A stretch of 64,000 nucleotides of DNA. Source: Anaerotignum faecicola. Lineage in GTDB: Bacteria > Bacillota > Clostridia > Lachnospirales > Anaerotignaceae. The notes under the pieces were generated by a model. It made no database searches, was not told the origin of the DNA, and saw nothing but the letters and a program-made list of their open reading frames with translations. Below are positions 9,291 through 18,914 of this stretch, one piece after another (position 1 is the first letter of the stretch; each line of letters begins with the position of its first letter). The position numbers and the translations under genes were made by a program. The stretch is taken from NCBI GenBank assembly GCA_024460105.1, contig JANFXS010000002.1:62001-126000 (forward strand), read 5' to 3'.

Positions 9291-10616
9291 CTAGCCCTCT
9301 TTTAATAAATTGCCGCCGCTGCAAACGTCATCTGCCTGCTCCGTTAAAACAGGCATGCTGCCGGTTTCAAAGATTACGAGTCCTGCCTATACAATGTTAG
9401 CCGCCACAGTACACACAAAGCGCATATGCTTGTAAGATTGCGCGCAAAATTTCTAACGGTTCCGACAATCCAACGCATCATAACGCAAGGATGATTTTAA
9501 TTTATTAATGCGTCTTTCTTGTTTTTTGGAATAACAGAAACAGATATATTAAACCATTTCAGATTTTTCTCCTAAGATTGCCATATTTTCTGTGAATTCA
9601 AGATTTTTGTATACATAAGTTTTTCCCCTTTTTCCTTCGGTGTTGCCGAAAAACTGTCTATACAGCATTCCGTTAAAACAGCTAAGCAAACATATTACTA
9701 TAAATACAGGCGCTAATGATTTATTACTGCTTACCAGCTTAAATTTACAATGGCATACATGCTCAACATGGCAAATTTTTCTGTTCTTTTGCGTTGAAAA
9801 CACTTGACTGAACTCTCAAATCTCTCTTTGGGGAACGCTCCACGCCACAACTCTCACACGGGTTGCACTTTTGCCTATGGGAAAGCCTGCTTACTTGTGT
9901 CTTGAATAACAAAAAATTTCTCCACACGGAGTCGAAGAATTGAGAAAAGCTCCAATAATTTAATATCAATGAAAAAGTATGCAGGCGCGCCGAAGCGCCG
10001 TAGAAGGCTTTAACACCGTTATTATGCCGTTAACGCTGTTTTCACCATGTATGACTTGTAAACTGAATGTAACTTTTCCATAAATATCTTATACAAATTC
10101 AGTCTATAGTTCTACATCTCCAAGTTTTTTTAATCACATTATTTTGTGGACATTGAAACTATTATATATAATATATCCAAAGCATTTTTCTGTCTAAGAT
10201 CATATATAAAATTAAATTAACGCTTTCAGGACATCTGTATCTACAATATAACCTTTTATAATGACTTGAAAACTTTATCCTTTTTCTGGCATGCATCCGA
10301 CATTTTTGCTATGGTTTTATTTACATTCTGCTAAAGTTATAATCAAAACCACTATAGTAAACTAGTTGTTTGCCCCCCTAGAAGGAGTATTGCGTGCCCC
10401 CTTAAAGGGGCATCGAAAAAAATATCATCACATTTATTTACACTGCAACCTATAAGCAGGTACTATAATTGAGAATACATTATGTTAATTAATATTGTAT
10501 ATCATTCATTTAATAATTAGTAAATCCATAGTAATTATCATTCAAAATAATATACCAAAGTATTTTATTTACCCCTAGTAAAACTAGGGGATTTGTTAAG
10601 TTAAAGCATCCAAATA
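9291..10616. other. Gene-poor junction between resident block and mobile region
   Basis: No convincing gene is seen. At 9291-9410 the minus strand reads like the end of a lost gene (AGLVIFETGSMPVLTEQAD, then a TAG at 9291) with one internal stop. A minus-strand frame at 9549-9803 has one hydrophobic stretch but poor coding character, and 9763-9969 is a cysteine-containing fragment. Hairpins occur near 9982-10000 (GGCGC/GCGCC), 10396-10412 (TGCCCC/GGGGCA) and 10572-10590 (CCCCTAGT/ACTAGGGG). The stretch marks the boundary at which gene content changes from catabolic to mobile-element genes. Confidence 0.5.
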
Positions 10617-10659
10617 AAAGGTTCTTCTATGAATAATGTTTTATCATAAAAGAACCTTT
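10617..10659. repeat. Hairpin repeat, first copy
   Basis: Inverted arms AAAGGTTCTTCTAT and ATAAAAGAACCTTT enclose a loop containing TTTTATC. The unit and its right flank (a TATATTTACA segment) match a hairpin at 46205-46253 in structure and much of the sequence. It could be a transcription terminator or the end of a small transposable element. Confidence 0.5.
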
Positions 10660-10780
10660 TCATAATATATTTACAGAAAAAATCTCACCCCCCATCAACG
10701 TGATATCATCCAAACGCAACATCAAAGAGCCATAGTTTATGGATTGACATATCTTTTTATACTATAATCTCATACAAAAC

Positions 10781-10918
10781 AGGTATCTTTTGAAAACTAA
10801 TTAAATTTCAAAAGATATTCAAAAGATACTATAGTACTCTAAATGCCACTGTTTTATAGAAAAATTCACTTATCTTTTAAAAACTATAGCCTTTTCAAAA
10901 GATATTCAAAAGATAGCG
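10781..10918. repeat. Clustered TATCTTTTGAA repeats in both orientations
   Basis: Two similar modules (about 10783-10830 and 10872-10918) each contain one TATCTTTT-A/G-AA and two TTCAAAAGATA copies, so each can fold into a hairpin. They lie directly past the stop of the AlbA_2 gene, so they may form its 3' end or bind a protein. No known element was recognised. Confidence 0.55.
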
Positions 10919-10929
10919 AAATGATAATA

Positions 10930-12447
10930 CTAAAGAATGCGCTTTTTTAATATATCCATTACCATTTGTAATTGTGTTAAAAATTCTGTACTTTCAATAC
11001 AAATCGTATATTTTGTTGAAGGACCTTTACCTACTTTAGCAATTAATTTCTTTTGTTCTAATACAGAAATTGCATTTCTAACACGATAGTCGGTATAACC
11101 CAATGCGGCTTTAATTGAAGTAACCGAATGTGCTTCATTGCTTTTAGCAATAAATTTTAAAACGCTTTTTTCTTCGGTTGACAAATTCGGGTATGAATCA
11201 ACTAAATCAATATTCCATACTTTTATTTCAGTTTTTTCAATATTTGTAAAAACCTCTGGTCGTTTATATTCATTTTTTATAGCTGTTTTGTAAATTAAAG
11301 GTCCACCAAAACCTTGTCTTTCTGATACGCCTAATAATCTAAATAATTTCATTATTATTTCATTTCTTGGTCTAGAATCTCCACCCATCAAAAACTGTTC
11401 TTTTGTTACTAACATTTTTCCTGGGTTTGAAAAAACAAACCAACCATCATATACATCAATTTTTGTTGACGGAAAACCTTGAATATAGTCTGCGTGTGCT
11501 AAACAATTGACAAGGCATTCTCTAATCGTCTCATCAAAATCAGATACTGGTACTCTCTGTTGATTTTCATCAAGTTTAAAAGATTCTCTTAAAATCACCT
11601 TCATTTTTTCGTACACAATATTATAAAAATTATATATATTCATTTCGTAATCACTCGGCTCATCATCTGAAACACGATCTATCCATCTTTCATTATTACC
11701 CCTGCGATTAAAAAAGTCTAAATGGTAATGAGGACAAAGTTCTTTAATAGAGTTATATTTCCCTAAAAATAATACCGTTCCCTTTCTTATTTTTAAATCC
11801 CCTGAAATTCGATCTTTATAACATCCTCCAATTTCCATTAAAAAATCGATATTATCCATTTCAATGTATTTTTTTTTAGGGAATCGCTTATTTACCCTTT
11901 CTTTATAAGTAATAAGAGAATCTATATCTATATCTTCTATAGTGAAGTTTTCTGCGGGCAAACTATCATGCCCTGGCTGTGCATTCCTGACTAAAGAAAA
12001 CAGTTCTTCTTTGCTAACTTTCCTGTCCCCATCCCCGGTACGAATCCAAGAATTTTCTAATTTGCCACTTATAAAAACAGGTTTCATATTTTCGGGAGCT
12101 TCCTTTACATATATTATTATTACAGTTTTTCCATCAATAGTATATGTATTTACATCTTCATTATTAATATTTCTATAACTTACTTTGTTACCGTTTGAAA
12201 GTTGATCCCATAAACTAGTTAATGTTTTCTCTACATTTCCAACACCAACGATTTCATTTTTCGGATTACCTTCTGATACCCCCAAAATTATCCAACCACC
12301 ACTTGTATTTGAAAAAGATGAATAACTTTCCCAGAATGAGTTTGGTAATTCAGTAGCTCTTTTCAATTCAATATAGTATTTCTCATGCATATTAACCAAC
12401 AGGTCTTTTAGTTTTTCAACATTATTGGTTTGTAAAATTTCTTTCAT
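10930..12447 (-). CDS. Schlafen AlbA_2-domain, ATPase-type winged-helix protein
   Basis: The 505-residue protein starts at ATG 12447 after GGGAGAAG. Residues about 15-140 fit the AlbA_2 (Schlafen-type) domain: EKYYIELKRA, TSGGWIILGVSEG and WIRTGDGDRKVSKEEL. Residues about 300-400 fit a HATPase_c_4 fold (ECLVNCLAHADY, IDVYDGWFVFSNPG, GVSERQGFGGPLI). A C-terminal winged helix follows from about 420. This architecture is frequent in regulators and in some defence loci, often annotated as ATP-binding or RecG-like. It stands alone, with no partner effector visible; the downstream repeat cluster is unusual. Role undetermined. Confidence 0.8.
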   Translation of the reverse strand: MKEILQTNNVEKLKDLLVNMHEKYYIELKRATELPNSFWESYSSFSNTSGGWIILGVSEGNPKNEIVGVGNVEKTLTSLWDQLSNGNKVSYRNINNEDVNTYTIDGKTVIIIYVKEAPENMKPVFISGKLENSWIRTGDGDRKVSKEELFSLVRNAQPGHDSLPAENFTIEDIDIDSLITYKERVNKRFPKKKYIEMDNIDFLMEIGGCYKDRISGDLKIRKGTVLFLGKYNSIKELCPHYHLDFFNRRGNNERWIDRVSDDEPSDYEMNIYNFYNIVYEKMKVILRESFKLDENQQRVPVSDFDETIRECLVNCLAHADYIQGFPSTKIDVYDGWFVFSNPGKMLVTKEQFLMGGDSRPRNEIIMKLFRLLGVSERQGFGGPLIYKTAIKNEYKRPEVFTNIEKTEIKVWNIDLVDSYPNLSTEEKSVLKFIAKSNEAHSVTSIKAALGYTDYRVRNAISVLEQKKLIAKVGKGPSTKYTICIESTEFLTQLQMVMDILKKRIL

Positions 12448-12564
12448 CGCACTTCTCCCTAATCACAAATTTAGATCTTATTTTAAATACTTCAAACTTC
12501 TACTAGAAAGACAATAGAAAATAGAAAAACTTTGCAGAAAGCTTATCTAACTTCCATAGGTATT

Positions 12565-12650
12565 TTTTAATATTGCTTTTCTACTGTATATGCCATAAAT
12601 ACACTCTATCTTAATCTATATTTATTATTTTACCACATAACCCTCTGTAA
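12565..12650 (-). repeat. Remnant of Fic-antitoxin 5' end and its upstream region
   Basis: The minus strand at about 12560-12590 encodes MAYTVEKQY and then a stop. This and the following 60 bp match the start and upstream region of the antitoxin gene at about 34000-34085. Together with the recombinase remnant at 12727 it forms a partial second copy of the 34-36.6 kb region, lacking most of the antitoxin and the first recombinase. Confidence 0.55.
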
Positions 12651-12726
12651 AATCAAAAAATTGATACAATTGCTGGTAGTTGTTTTTAACTCATAAACAG
12701 CTACTAATTTTTTCATCATCATGTAT

Positions 12727-13854
12727 TTAATATTCTGTAAGCATCTCCTCAACTGTAAATCCTGAATTGAATGCTACTTCTATCTTCCTTGCATTTACTA
12801 TATGAATATTCTGAATTAGCCGGCGCACCAGCTTATCGCCATATTCTGTCAGTATGCAGTTTGTTTTGTTCAGAAAGTCCTCGATATCTTCCATCTTTCT
12901 GCTCTTCTCGCCTCTGCTAGCTGCTTTGATCTGCTTCATTTCCAACGTTTCTATCTGTGCTGGGATCGCCTGATAGCGTTCCTCAAAGGCGGTTTTATCG
13001 CCGTTCTGCTGGGCTTGCTGCTGTATCAGTTCTGCCATGGCTTTCTGCAGTTTTTTCTTTTCTTCAGCATATTCCGAATCCTCTGTACCATGTGTCATGG
13101 CTGTGACTACATTTTTTCTGAATGTCAGGACAAAGTCACCTTTGTTTTCCAGCACTTGATTGATGGCGTGTAAAACTGCCCTATGTAATATGCTTTCCTC
13201 TATGGTTGGCGAATCTTTGCAGCATCTTGTCCCATTTCTCAGCCTATTTTCGCATCTCCATACCGCTTTCTTTTCTCCATATTTAGACCAGATTTATCTG
13301 CGGTACTCACAGCCGCACTCTTTTCAGAGGGTAATCTTGGATAAGGCGTATTTTCCACTATGCTTGCCCTTTGATTCGGTTTCCTGTTTACTGGATTTCT
13401 TATATATATTGGCTCGTTGGTGCAGTTCTTCCCGGACTTTATAGAATACCTCTCTTGGAATAATTTCCTCATGGGCATTTTCTACATAATACTTTTGAAG
13501 TTCCCCCTGATTCTCTTTTCGTGTTTTAGTCAGATAATCTATTGTAAATGTCTTTTGTGCCATAGCATCACCGATGTACTTTTCGTTAATCAAGATAGTA
13601 CGAATTGAATTCACATTCCATCGGGTGTTGCCCCTGATAGTTTTGATACCCTCTTTAAGAACTCTGCCCACAAAGCCACCATGGTCTTTTGCCAGATCAC
13701 GCTGTGCCTTATTCATATTTGCGTATTCTTCCGCCGACTCCAGAGTTCGGATGGTGACTTTGAGGCGTTCCTTCAGTTCATCGAACAGAATGGTTTTATT
13801 GACCCAGGTCTTTGCCTGGTGGCTGTTGCCGTATGCAAGAGATAAACTTCTCAT
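12727..13854 (-). pseudogene. Chimera: VapE-type primase start fused to recombinase C-terminus
   Basis: One uninterrupted frame of 376 codons carries two stops: TGA at 13324-13326 in place of a zinc-ribbon Cys and TAA at 13294-13296 in place of Gln. Residues 1-69 match the start of phage virulence-associated-E-type primases (LAYGNSHQAKTWVNKTI, DHGGFVGRVLKEG). From residue 70 (about 13648) the protein is the recombinase domain, zinc ribbon and coiled coil of a large serine recombinase, almost identical to the intact one at 35685-37325. The start overlaps the stop of the upstream phage gene (TAATG). The fusion is in frame and keeps a short shared LKE-GIKTIRGNT context, which suggests deletion or recombination at limited homology. 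No catalytic domain remains. Confidence 0.8.
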
Positions 13855-14474
13855 TATCTGTCCCTCCTTACCTTCGGTGTCTGCCCATATTCAAAACGTG
13901 CCTGTCTTGCCACCTTGCGGGCATACATCACGTGGCCGTTCACGAAATCCTTATATCTGTACTTGCCATATTCATTGGTAAGCATAGGGATAATTTCATC
14001 GTCCATATCCTCACCAAAATGAGTAAAGAAACATCTCTCGCGTCTGTCGTTATAGGCAAAGAGGCACGGCTTGTGGGTATCTGGATGCAGACCGATGGTT
14101 ACTTCGTTTTCATAGCAACCACCGCCGCCGTCATCTGTTTCCTGGCAGAAGATATACAAATCATCATCCATAGGGTCGCCAAAGCAGATGATACCTGCCC
14201 AACTGTCATGGTTCTGACCGTCACTGATTTTAGCAATGGCAGCATCACCCTCTGCCGTACCACGGATGCCTTTTCTCTTTACTTCAAAGAAACAATGGAA
14301 GTCCGGCAGATAGAAGTCCGGCAGATAATGTGTGACGTCACTTAAGACAATGCCTTCCAGCTCATACTCCCACGGGATACCAAGGGTATCAAAGAACACT
14401 GCTCAACGAGCCTCCAGGCGGGAACGGAACAAATATCCCTTATACTCGGTCCGTACTGCTTTAAATTCACTCAT
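13854..14474 (-). pseudogene. Phage replication-module protein with premature TGA
   Basis: From ATG 14474 the frame reads 23 codons ending SRLEAR, then TGA at 14403-14405, then AVFFDTLGIPWEYELEG in the same frame to the stop at 13854. Homologues in clostridial prophages, as I recall them, have Trp at this position (SRLEARWAVFF), so TGG became TGA. The remaining 182 codons are open. Function is unknown; the protein resembles small phage proteins with an N-terminal nuclease-like LPDFYLP-F-EVK patch. It overlaps the DUF4406 stop upstream and the primase start downstream, so the set was one operon. Confidence 0.75.
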
Positions 14475-14820
14475 CAACGGACACCTCCTCACAGCTTTCG
14501 TTGAACCAACGGATGGTCAACTTTCTCTTCTTTGCGATACCGATTTCGTGTGCCATACCATCGGACACTCTGCTGCCGAACACCCAAAGTTCCGAGCAAT
14601 TGCCAAGCAGCACATAATTGAAATGCATCGCATCACTGCGTTCCGCAGGGTTCTCATCACACATAAACCGCGTATAAAGAAGATGTGGTGTCATAGGGAT
14701 TGCACCCTGTTTGTAGGCAAAACGGCTATATTTTTTTGCCTGTGCGGTGTTGAACTGCGTGTCCCCAGAATAAGGGCTGCACACATACACCATTGGTTTG
14801 TACTTTCTGAATTCGTCCAT
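14467..14820 (-). CDS. DUF4406/nucleoside deoxyribosyltransferase-like phage protein
   Basis: The 117-residue protein resembles the DUF4406 group, related to nucleoside 2-deoxyribosyltransferases: VYVCSPYSGDTQFNTAQAK at the N-terminus, IPMTPHLLYTRF in the middle and LWVFGSRVSDGMAHEIGIAK near the C-terminus. Such proteins are common in phage replication modules, probably acting on nucleotides, but the activity is not established. Its ATG follows AAGGAGG. The stop overlaps the start of the next gene (GATGAGTGA), so translation is coupled. Confidence 0.75.
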   Translation of the reverse strand: MDEFRKYKPMVYVCSPYSGDTQFNTAQAKKYSRFAYKQGAIPMTPHLLYTRFMCDENPAERSDAMHFNYVLLGNCSELWVFGSRVSDGMAHEIGIAKKRKLTIRWFNESCEEVSVDE

Positions 14821-14838
14821 ATCGAATCCTCCTTAAAA

Positions 14839-14906
14839 ATTTAATAGGCAGAAGGACTTGTATCCCTCTGCCTACAAGCGAAGAATCCGATGAAATCGAA
14901 CCCCCT
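14839..14906 (-). other. Intergenic element with T-arm-like and hairpin segments, copy A
   Basis: Reading the minus strand after the polymerase stop: GGGGGTTCGATT, then TTCGCTTGTAGGCAGAGGG, then a stem TAGGCAGA/TCTGCCTA. The same order (GGGGGTTCGATT, TTTCGCTTATGG-CAGAGGGG) recurs at about 19482-19535. Both copies sit just upstream of a gene of the phage module. A processing or regulatory signal in the mRNA is possible. Confidence 0.45.
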
Positions 14907-14910
14907 AATT

Positions 14911-16899
14911 TTAATCTTTTTTATAAAAATCGCATTCGTACCCGTCTGCACGAAGAAGTAGTCACTTCGCCCAAGGCTGAGTCCTGCCCACCTGCTCACA
15001 AACGACATAGAGGAAAACCCTGCGGTCGCACTCGATGATGATTTCATCGTGAACGTGGGCAACGATATCGCAGTGGCTCAAGGTCTGAATGGCAAACATC
15101 AGAATATCCTTTGCGATTGCCTGTACCACATTTTCCGTGAATTTAGAACCGTAGCTTTCCAAACGCTCCCACTTCTTTGTTGCACCCACACCTTCATAGG
15201 TCACTGCCGCGCCTCCAAACTGATTTTCTCCCATACGTGGTTTCACATAAGCAAGCTGTCTGCCAGACGGAAGGGTCAGAAACAGAAAGCCACTCTGATA
15301 GTGAACTACAATGCCATGAGTTTCTGTTATGCTTTTTTCTTTCACGCTGGTCTTCACGGCACGGTCGATATCCCACCACAGCCTGGTTATCATCGGATTG
15401 GCATTTCTCCATGCAGATACAAGAGGCTGAAGTTCATCCTCCGTAAGGCTCATCTCAAGGGCACCCATCGCTTTTAAGGCACCAACCGAACCACCGTAAC
15501 CGAGGGCAAGTTCTGCGATTTTGCCTTTTTGACGGAGGTGTCCGTTCACACCGTGTTTTTCCACCGGAACACCAAACATCTGACTGGCACTGCTGCAATA
15601 AATGTCTTTGCCTTCCTCAAATACACGAAGACGCCTCTCTTCTCCCGCAAGCCACGCAAGAACTCTCGCCTCAATAGCAGAAAAGTCGGCTACGATAAAT
15701 TTTCTGTCATTTTGTGGCACAAAAGCCATGCGGATAAGCTGTGACAGGGTGTCGGGGATATCTTCATATAAAAGTTCCAGAGCATCATAATTTCCGCTAC
15801 GCACAAGACCACGAGCCTCTGCCAGATCTTCCATGTGGTTTTGAGGCAGGTTCTGTAACTGAATCAGCCTTCCCGCAAATCTTCCGATTCGGTTGGCTCC
15901 GTAGAATTGAAACATACCTCTTGCACGGTTATCCCTGCACACGGCATTTTCCATCGCTGTATATTTTTTCACGCTACTCTTGGCAAGCTGTTGACGTAAG
16001 GAAAGAACATCGGTAATATCCTGTGGCGCCGTTTTGATTGCCTCCGCCACTTCCTTTTTGCCAAGGCTCTCCATCTCCATACCGTTATCCGACAGCCACA
16101 TCTTCATCTGCTGCACGGAGTTGGGATTGTCGAGATTTGTCATATCCTGCATTTTGGAGGTTAGATGGTCACGGCTTATGCTGTCGATTTCGATTGCCTC
16201 TTTCACAAGCACCATATCCACACCAATGCCACGGTCATTGATTTCTTCGCTCACATGGTATTCGCTCCAAATTTTATCCGGCACAGGAAAACGGGACAAC
16301 TTTGCCTGTATGCCCATCTCCGTTTCCACGTCACGGAGGTTGTATGCCTTAAACTGCTGCCATTTTTCCATATCATACTGCGGCAGATTTCTTGTGCGAC
16401 CTCAGTTTACCTTGGTCGGCGCACAGGGAACGCAGAAATATTTGATTAAGGATTTACCCTCGGTCAGCTTCTGCTTTTCCAGTCCAAGAACCACACCGAC
16501 ACCTTCAAGGGAAAGAGGCAGACCCAGGGTTGCCGACCAAATCATGGTACAGTGCCAGCTTGCTGTATTTAAGTAACGGGCGCACTCCTGCGACAGCGGA
16601 TGATTGTCATGGAACGGGTCAAGGCTTACACCTAAATCCGATAAGTACCTGGATAGACACACCCTCTCAAAAGCAGCATTAAAAGCAGTTTTTATAACAG
16701 CATCATCGGTCAGTGCCTCAATAATCTCTGCCGGGATTTTCTCCCCACAGGCAAGGTCGACCACCTGCACCGCTCCGCCGTCCACGGCATAGCCAAACAG
16801 CAATATTTCAAAATCCTCGCTCTCTGCATATTTGTAAACTCCACATTTTTGCAGATTGACCGAGGAGAAGGTTTCAATATCAATACTCAATGTTTTCAT
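14911..16899 (-). pseudogene. Phage DNA polymerase I (family A) with two in-frame TGA codons
   Basis: The frame of 662 codons is continuous apart from TGA at 16402-16404 and 14962-14964. The N-terminal third is a 3'-5' exonuclease-like domain (LSIDIETFSS with D/E metal ligands). The polymerase domain has motif A (KFIVADFSAIEARVLAWLAG), motif B-like (RQKGKIAELALGYGGSVGA) and motif C (VAHVHDEIIIE). The first stop follows APTKVN and the second precedes LLLRADGYECDFYKKD; in related phage polymerases as I recall them both positions are Gly, so GGA became TGA twice. The catalytic motifs lie between the stops. Prophage decay is the simplest reading. Confidence 0.85.
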
Positions 16900-16956
16900 A
16901 GCACATTCCTTTCTATGAAAAGGCGGCAGAAGAATATCCTCCGCCGCTCGTCATGT

Positions 16957-17148
16957 TTACTCGGTCACATCATCATTCTGTGCAGCCTTTTTCTGCTTAC
17001 GCTTTTCACGGAAGGCTTTGACCTTCTTTACAATAAAGCGGATAACCTCACATACCGTCCACACGATGCCATTGATGGCAAGACCGTAGAGCAGGCAGAA
17101 AAGCACAATCACATCGACCTGTTTCATAAATTCGTATAATTCGTTCAT
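16957..17148 (-). CDS. Small phage membrane protein
   Basis: The 63-residue protein has one hydrophobic segment (about residues 12-38, VIVLFCLLYGLAINGIVW) followed by a Lys/Arg-rich tail, consistent with a single-pass membrane protein with the tail in the cytoplasm. It starts at ATG 17148 after GAGGT. It lies between the DUF2815 gene and the polymerase in the same direction. Family not recognised. Confidence 0.65.
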   Translation of the reverse strand: MNELYEFMKQVDVIVLFCLLYGLAINGIVWTVCEVIRFIVKKVKAFREKRKQKKAAQNDDVTE

Positions 17149-17224
17149 ATCGTTTTACCTCGTATTTCGTAATTTTCGTTTGAGGCAGACGGTGGTATTT
17201 CACACCGCCTGCCGGGGGGTACAC

Positions 17225-17773
17225 TTATGCCAAGAAATCGTCATCCTCAACAGTGGTGAAATCATCGGTTGCGGAAGTACGGCCGCCAAGATACTCACCG
17301 TCACGGATTTTCTGGATATTGCCGAGACCGCAGGCAACGCCACGATTTCCGTTAGAGTTGAATGCATAGAAGTTCAAAGACACTCTCGCATAACAACCGG
17401 AGTAGACCTCATCACGGTCAAGGATAGGCTTTACAGCCTTGTCCACAATTTGAGGAGCCGTAGTGCTGTTGGCATTTACAAAGTAATGACCCTTGTAAGC
17501 CTCGTCATCTCTTTCAACATCGCCGTCACGAAGAGGCAACTTGATAGCACCCTTGTTAGGCTTCTTGCCGCCGAACTTGGCGATGCCTTCCTCAATCGCA
17601 GCATCCACAGCAGCGTTGATAGCGTTGATGGTTTCAGTGTCGTCCTTCGGAATCAGCACGGATACGGAATATTTCTCTGCGCCGCCATTGATGCTGACAG
17701 GCTCCCAACCGTGGAAGTAAGAAAGACGAGTGTTCTTGCCAGTGATAACCTTAGTTCTGTTTACGTTTGCCAT
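17225..17773 (-). CDS. DUF2815 phage protein, probable ssDNA-binding protein
   Basis: The 182-residue protein begins at ATG 17773 after GGAGG. The beta-rich OB-fold-like pattern (TGKNTRLSYFHGWEP, KYSVSVLIPKDD, GCYARVSLNFYAFN) and the acidic C-terminus (EDDDF) fit DUF2815, a family thought to bind single-stranded DNA in phage replication modules. It follows the DUF2800 gene by 4 bases and precedes the polymerase, the usual order of these modules. It appears intact, unlike the polymerase. Confidence 0.85.
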   Translation of the reverse strand: MANVNRTKVITGKNTRLSYFHGWEPVSINGGAEKYSVSVLIPKDDTETINAINAAVDAAIEEGIAKFGGKKPNKGAIKLPLRDGDVERDDEAYKGHYFVNANSTTAPQIVDKAVKPILDRDEVYSGCYARVSLNFYAFNSNGNRGVACGLGNIQKIRDGEYLGGRTSATDDFTTVEDDDFLA

Positions 17774-17777
17774 AATT

Positions 17778-18914
17778 TTAATCCTCCATAATTTCATTGA
17801 ATTCGTTTTTTGCGTCTGATACATTCATTGCCTGCCTCTTATCCGAAAGGGGAACGAGGGTAGGCTTTCCGGGTGGTTTGATAACGAGGTCGCCCAGGAT
17901 TTCCTCGAATTTTTTCTTGCCCATCAGCTTCTGCATTTCTGTCAGCGTGATAAGACTCTGACGGTAAATGTCCGTGTAACCGTGTTCCTTGGCTGCTGTC
18001 GCCACCGCATCCTCATCCGAGAACTTACGGTTAGAACGACCTTCTACAACCTTAAACCCGCTCCACTCTTTACCGTGGTTTAGTGCCGCCTCCAGGGCAT
18101 AGGCACTGATTTCGTTTGCCCACTTGGTGATATCCGGTAACATTGGAAGAATGGATTCAACCTCTTCATCAGTAAGTAAAGGTGGTAGCTTGAATTCTTC
18201 CTCTGCAATACGGAGTTTTTCTGCTGCCCTTGCACGGCACTTGACCGCTGCACGGCGGAACTGACACCACTCTCCGGGGCAATATTCGCCTTCGCCCTTG
18301 GCAGCCATCTGTGCCTTGGGTTTCAGTTCGTTTTCCGCCCAATCTTTCAAATCCTCCACGGATACCGTCCATGTCTGAACATTCTCCCTGCGGGGTTGGA
18401 AAATCGAAAGGGAAACTTCCTTGATGTCATACAGGCTTTCATAGGTACTGAGTGCTGCGATACCGTAACACTTCAGCTGCGAATTTTCCTCTGCGTCAAC
18501 GAGTACACCAAGTCCGTATTTCATATCGATAATGTGGAGACTGTTATCCGAGACGATGAGGCAATCCGCCGTTCCGTATGCGCCTGGAACATAATCGGAG
18601 AGGTCAACCTTCTGCTCAATCAGCACCAAGGGGTCAGGGCAGGTCTGCTTTGCTTTTTCAAGCTGTTCTAATACAAACTCCACATAGCCGTCAGAGTGTT
18701 CTTCCATCTCATCGGTGTTAAATGCGGAAACGGGTCTTTTACTGCGTCTGCGGAGCGCCTTCTTCAGCTTGTGTTCGCACAGTGCATGAAAGGCGGTACC
18801 TTCTTCGGCAGCGTTACTGCTCTTGTTTTCAAACTCCGTTTCCAGGACTGCACTCGGTGTACACGATAACCACCTGTGGGAACTGGAAGGAGAAAGAAGT
18901 GCGTGATTACCCAT
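17778..18914 (-). CDS. DUF2800 phage protein, Cas4/RecB-like nuclease fold
   Basis: The 378-residue protein starts at ATG 18914 after GGAGGTG. LLSPSSSHRWLSC at the N-terminus and GTADCLIVSDNSLHIIDMKYG near residue 130 (Asp plus D-M-K of a PD-(D/E)xK site) are typical of DUF2800. CPGEWCQFRRAAVKCRARA near 225 carries cysteines that may bind an iron-sulfur cluster, as in Cas4/AddB-type nucleases. The probable role is DNA end processing or recombination beside the DUF2815 protein. Its start overlaps the preceding gene by 8 bases. It looks intact. Confidence 0.85.
   Translation of the reverse strand: MGNHALLSPSSSHRWLSCTPSAVLETEFENKSSNAAEEGTAFHALCEHKLKKALRRRSKRPVSAFNTDEMEEHSDGYVEFVLEQLEKAKQTCPDPLVLIEQKVDLSDYVPGAYGTADCLIVSDNSLHIIDMKYGLGVLVDAEENSQLKCYGIAALSTYESLYDIKEVSLSIFQPRRENVQTWTVSVEDLKDWAENELKPKAQMAAKGEGEYCPGEWCQFRRAAVKCRARAAEKLRIAEEEFKLPPLLTDEEVESILPMLPDITKWANEISAYALEAALNHGKEWSGFKVVEGRSNRKFSDEDAVATAAKEHGYTDIYRQSLITLTEMQKLMGKKKFEEILGDLVIKPPGKPTLVPLSDKRQAMNVSDAKNEFNEIMED

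Noticed and set aside
9549-9803. Minus-strand frame of 84 codons as a membrane protein gene
   Set aside because: One hydrophobic stretch is present, but there is no ribosome binding site, the composition is poor and it lies in a region of remnants.
14839-14906. tRNA gene suggested by the T-loop-like sequence
   Set aside because: Only the T-arm is present; no anticodon, D or acceptor arm can be built. The same applies to 19513-19535.
13854-16899. UGA recoding in the prophage
   Set aside because: The TGA codons stand for different residues (Trp, probably Gly), TAA and TAG stops also occur in nearby broken genes, and no suppressor tRNA is visible.
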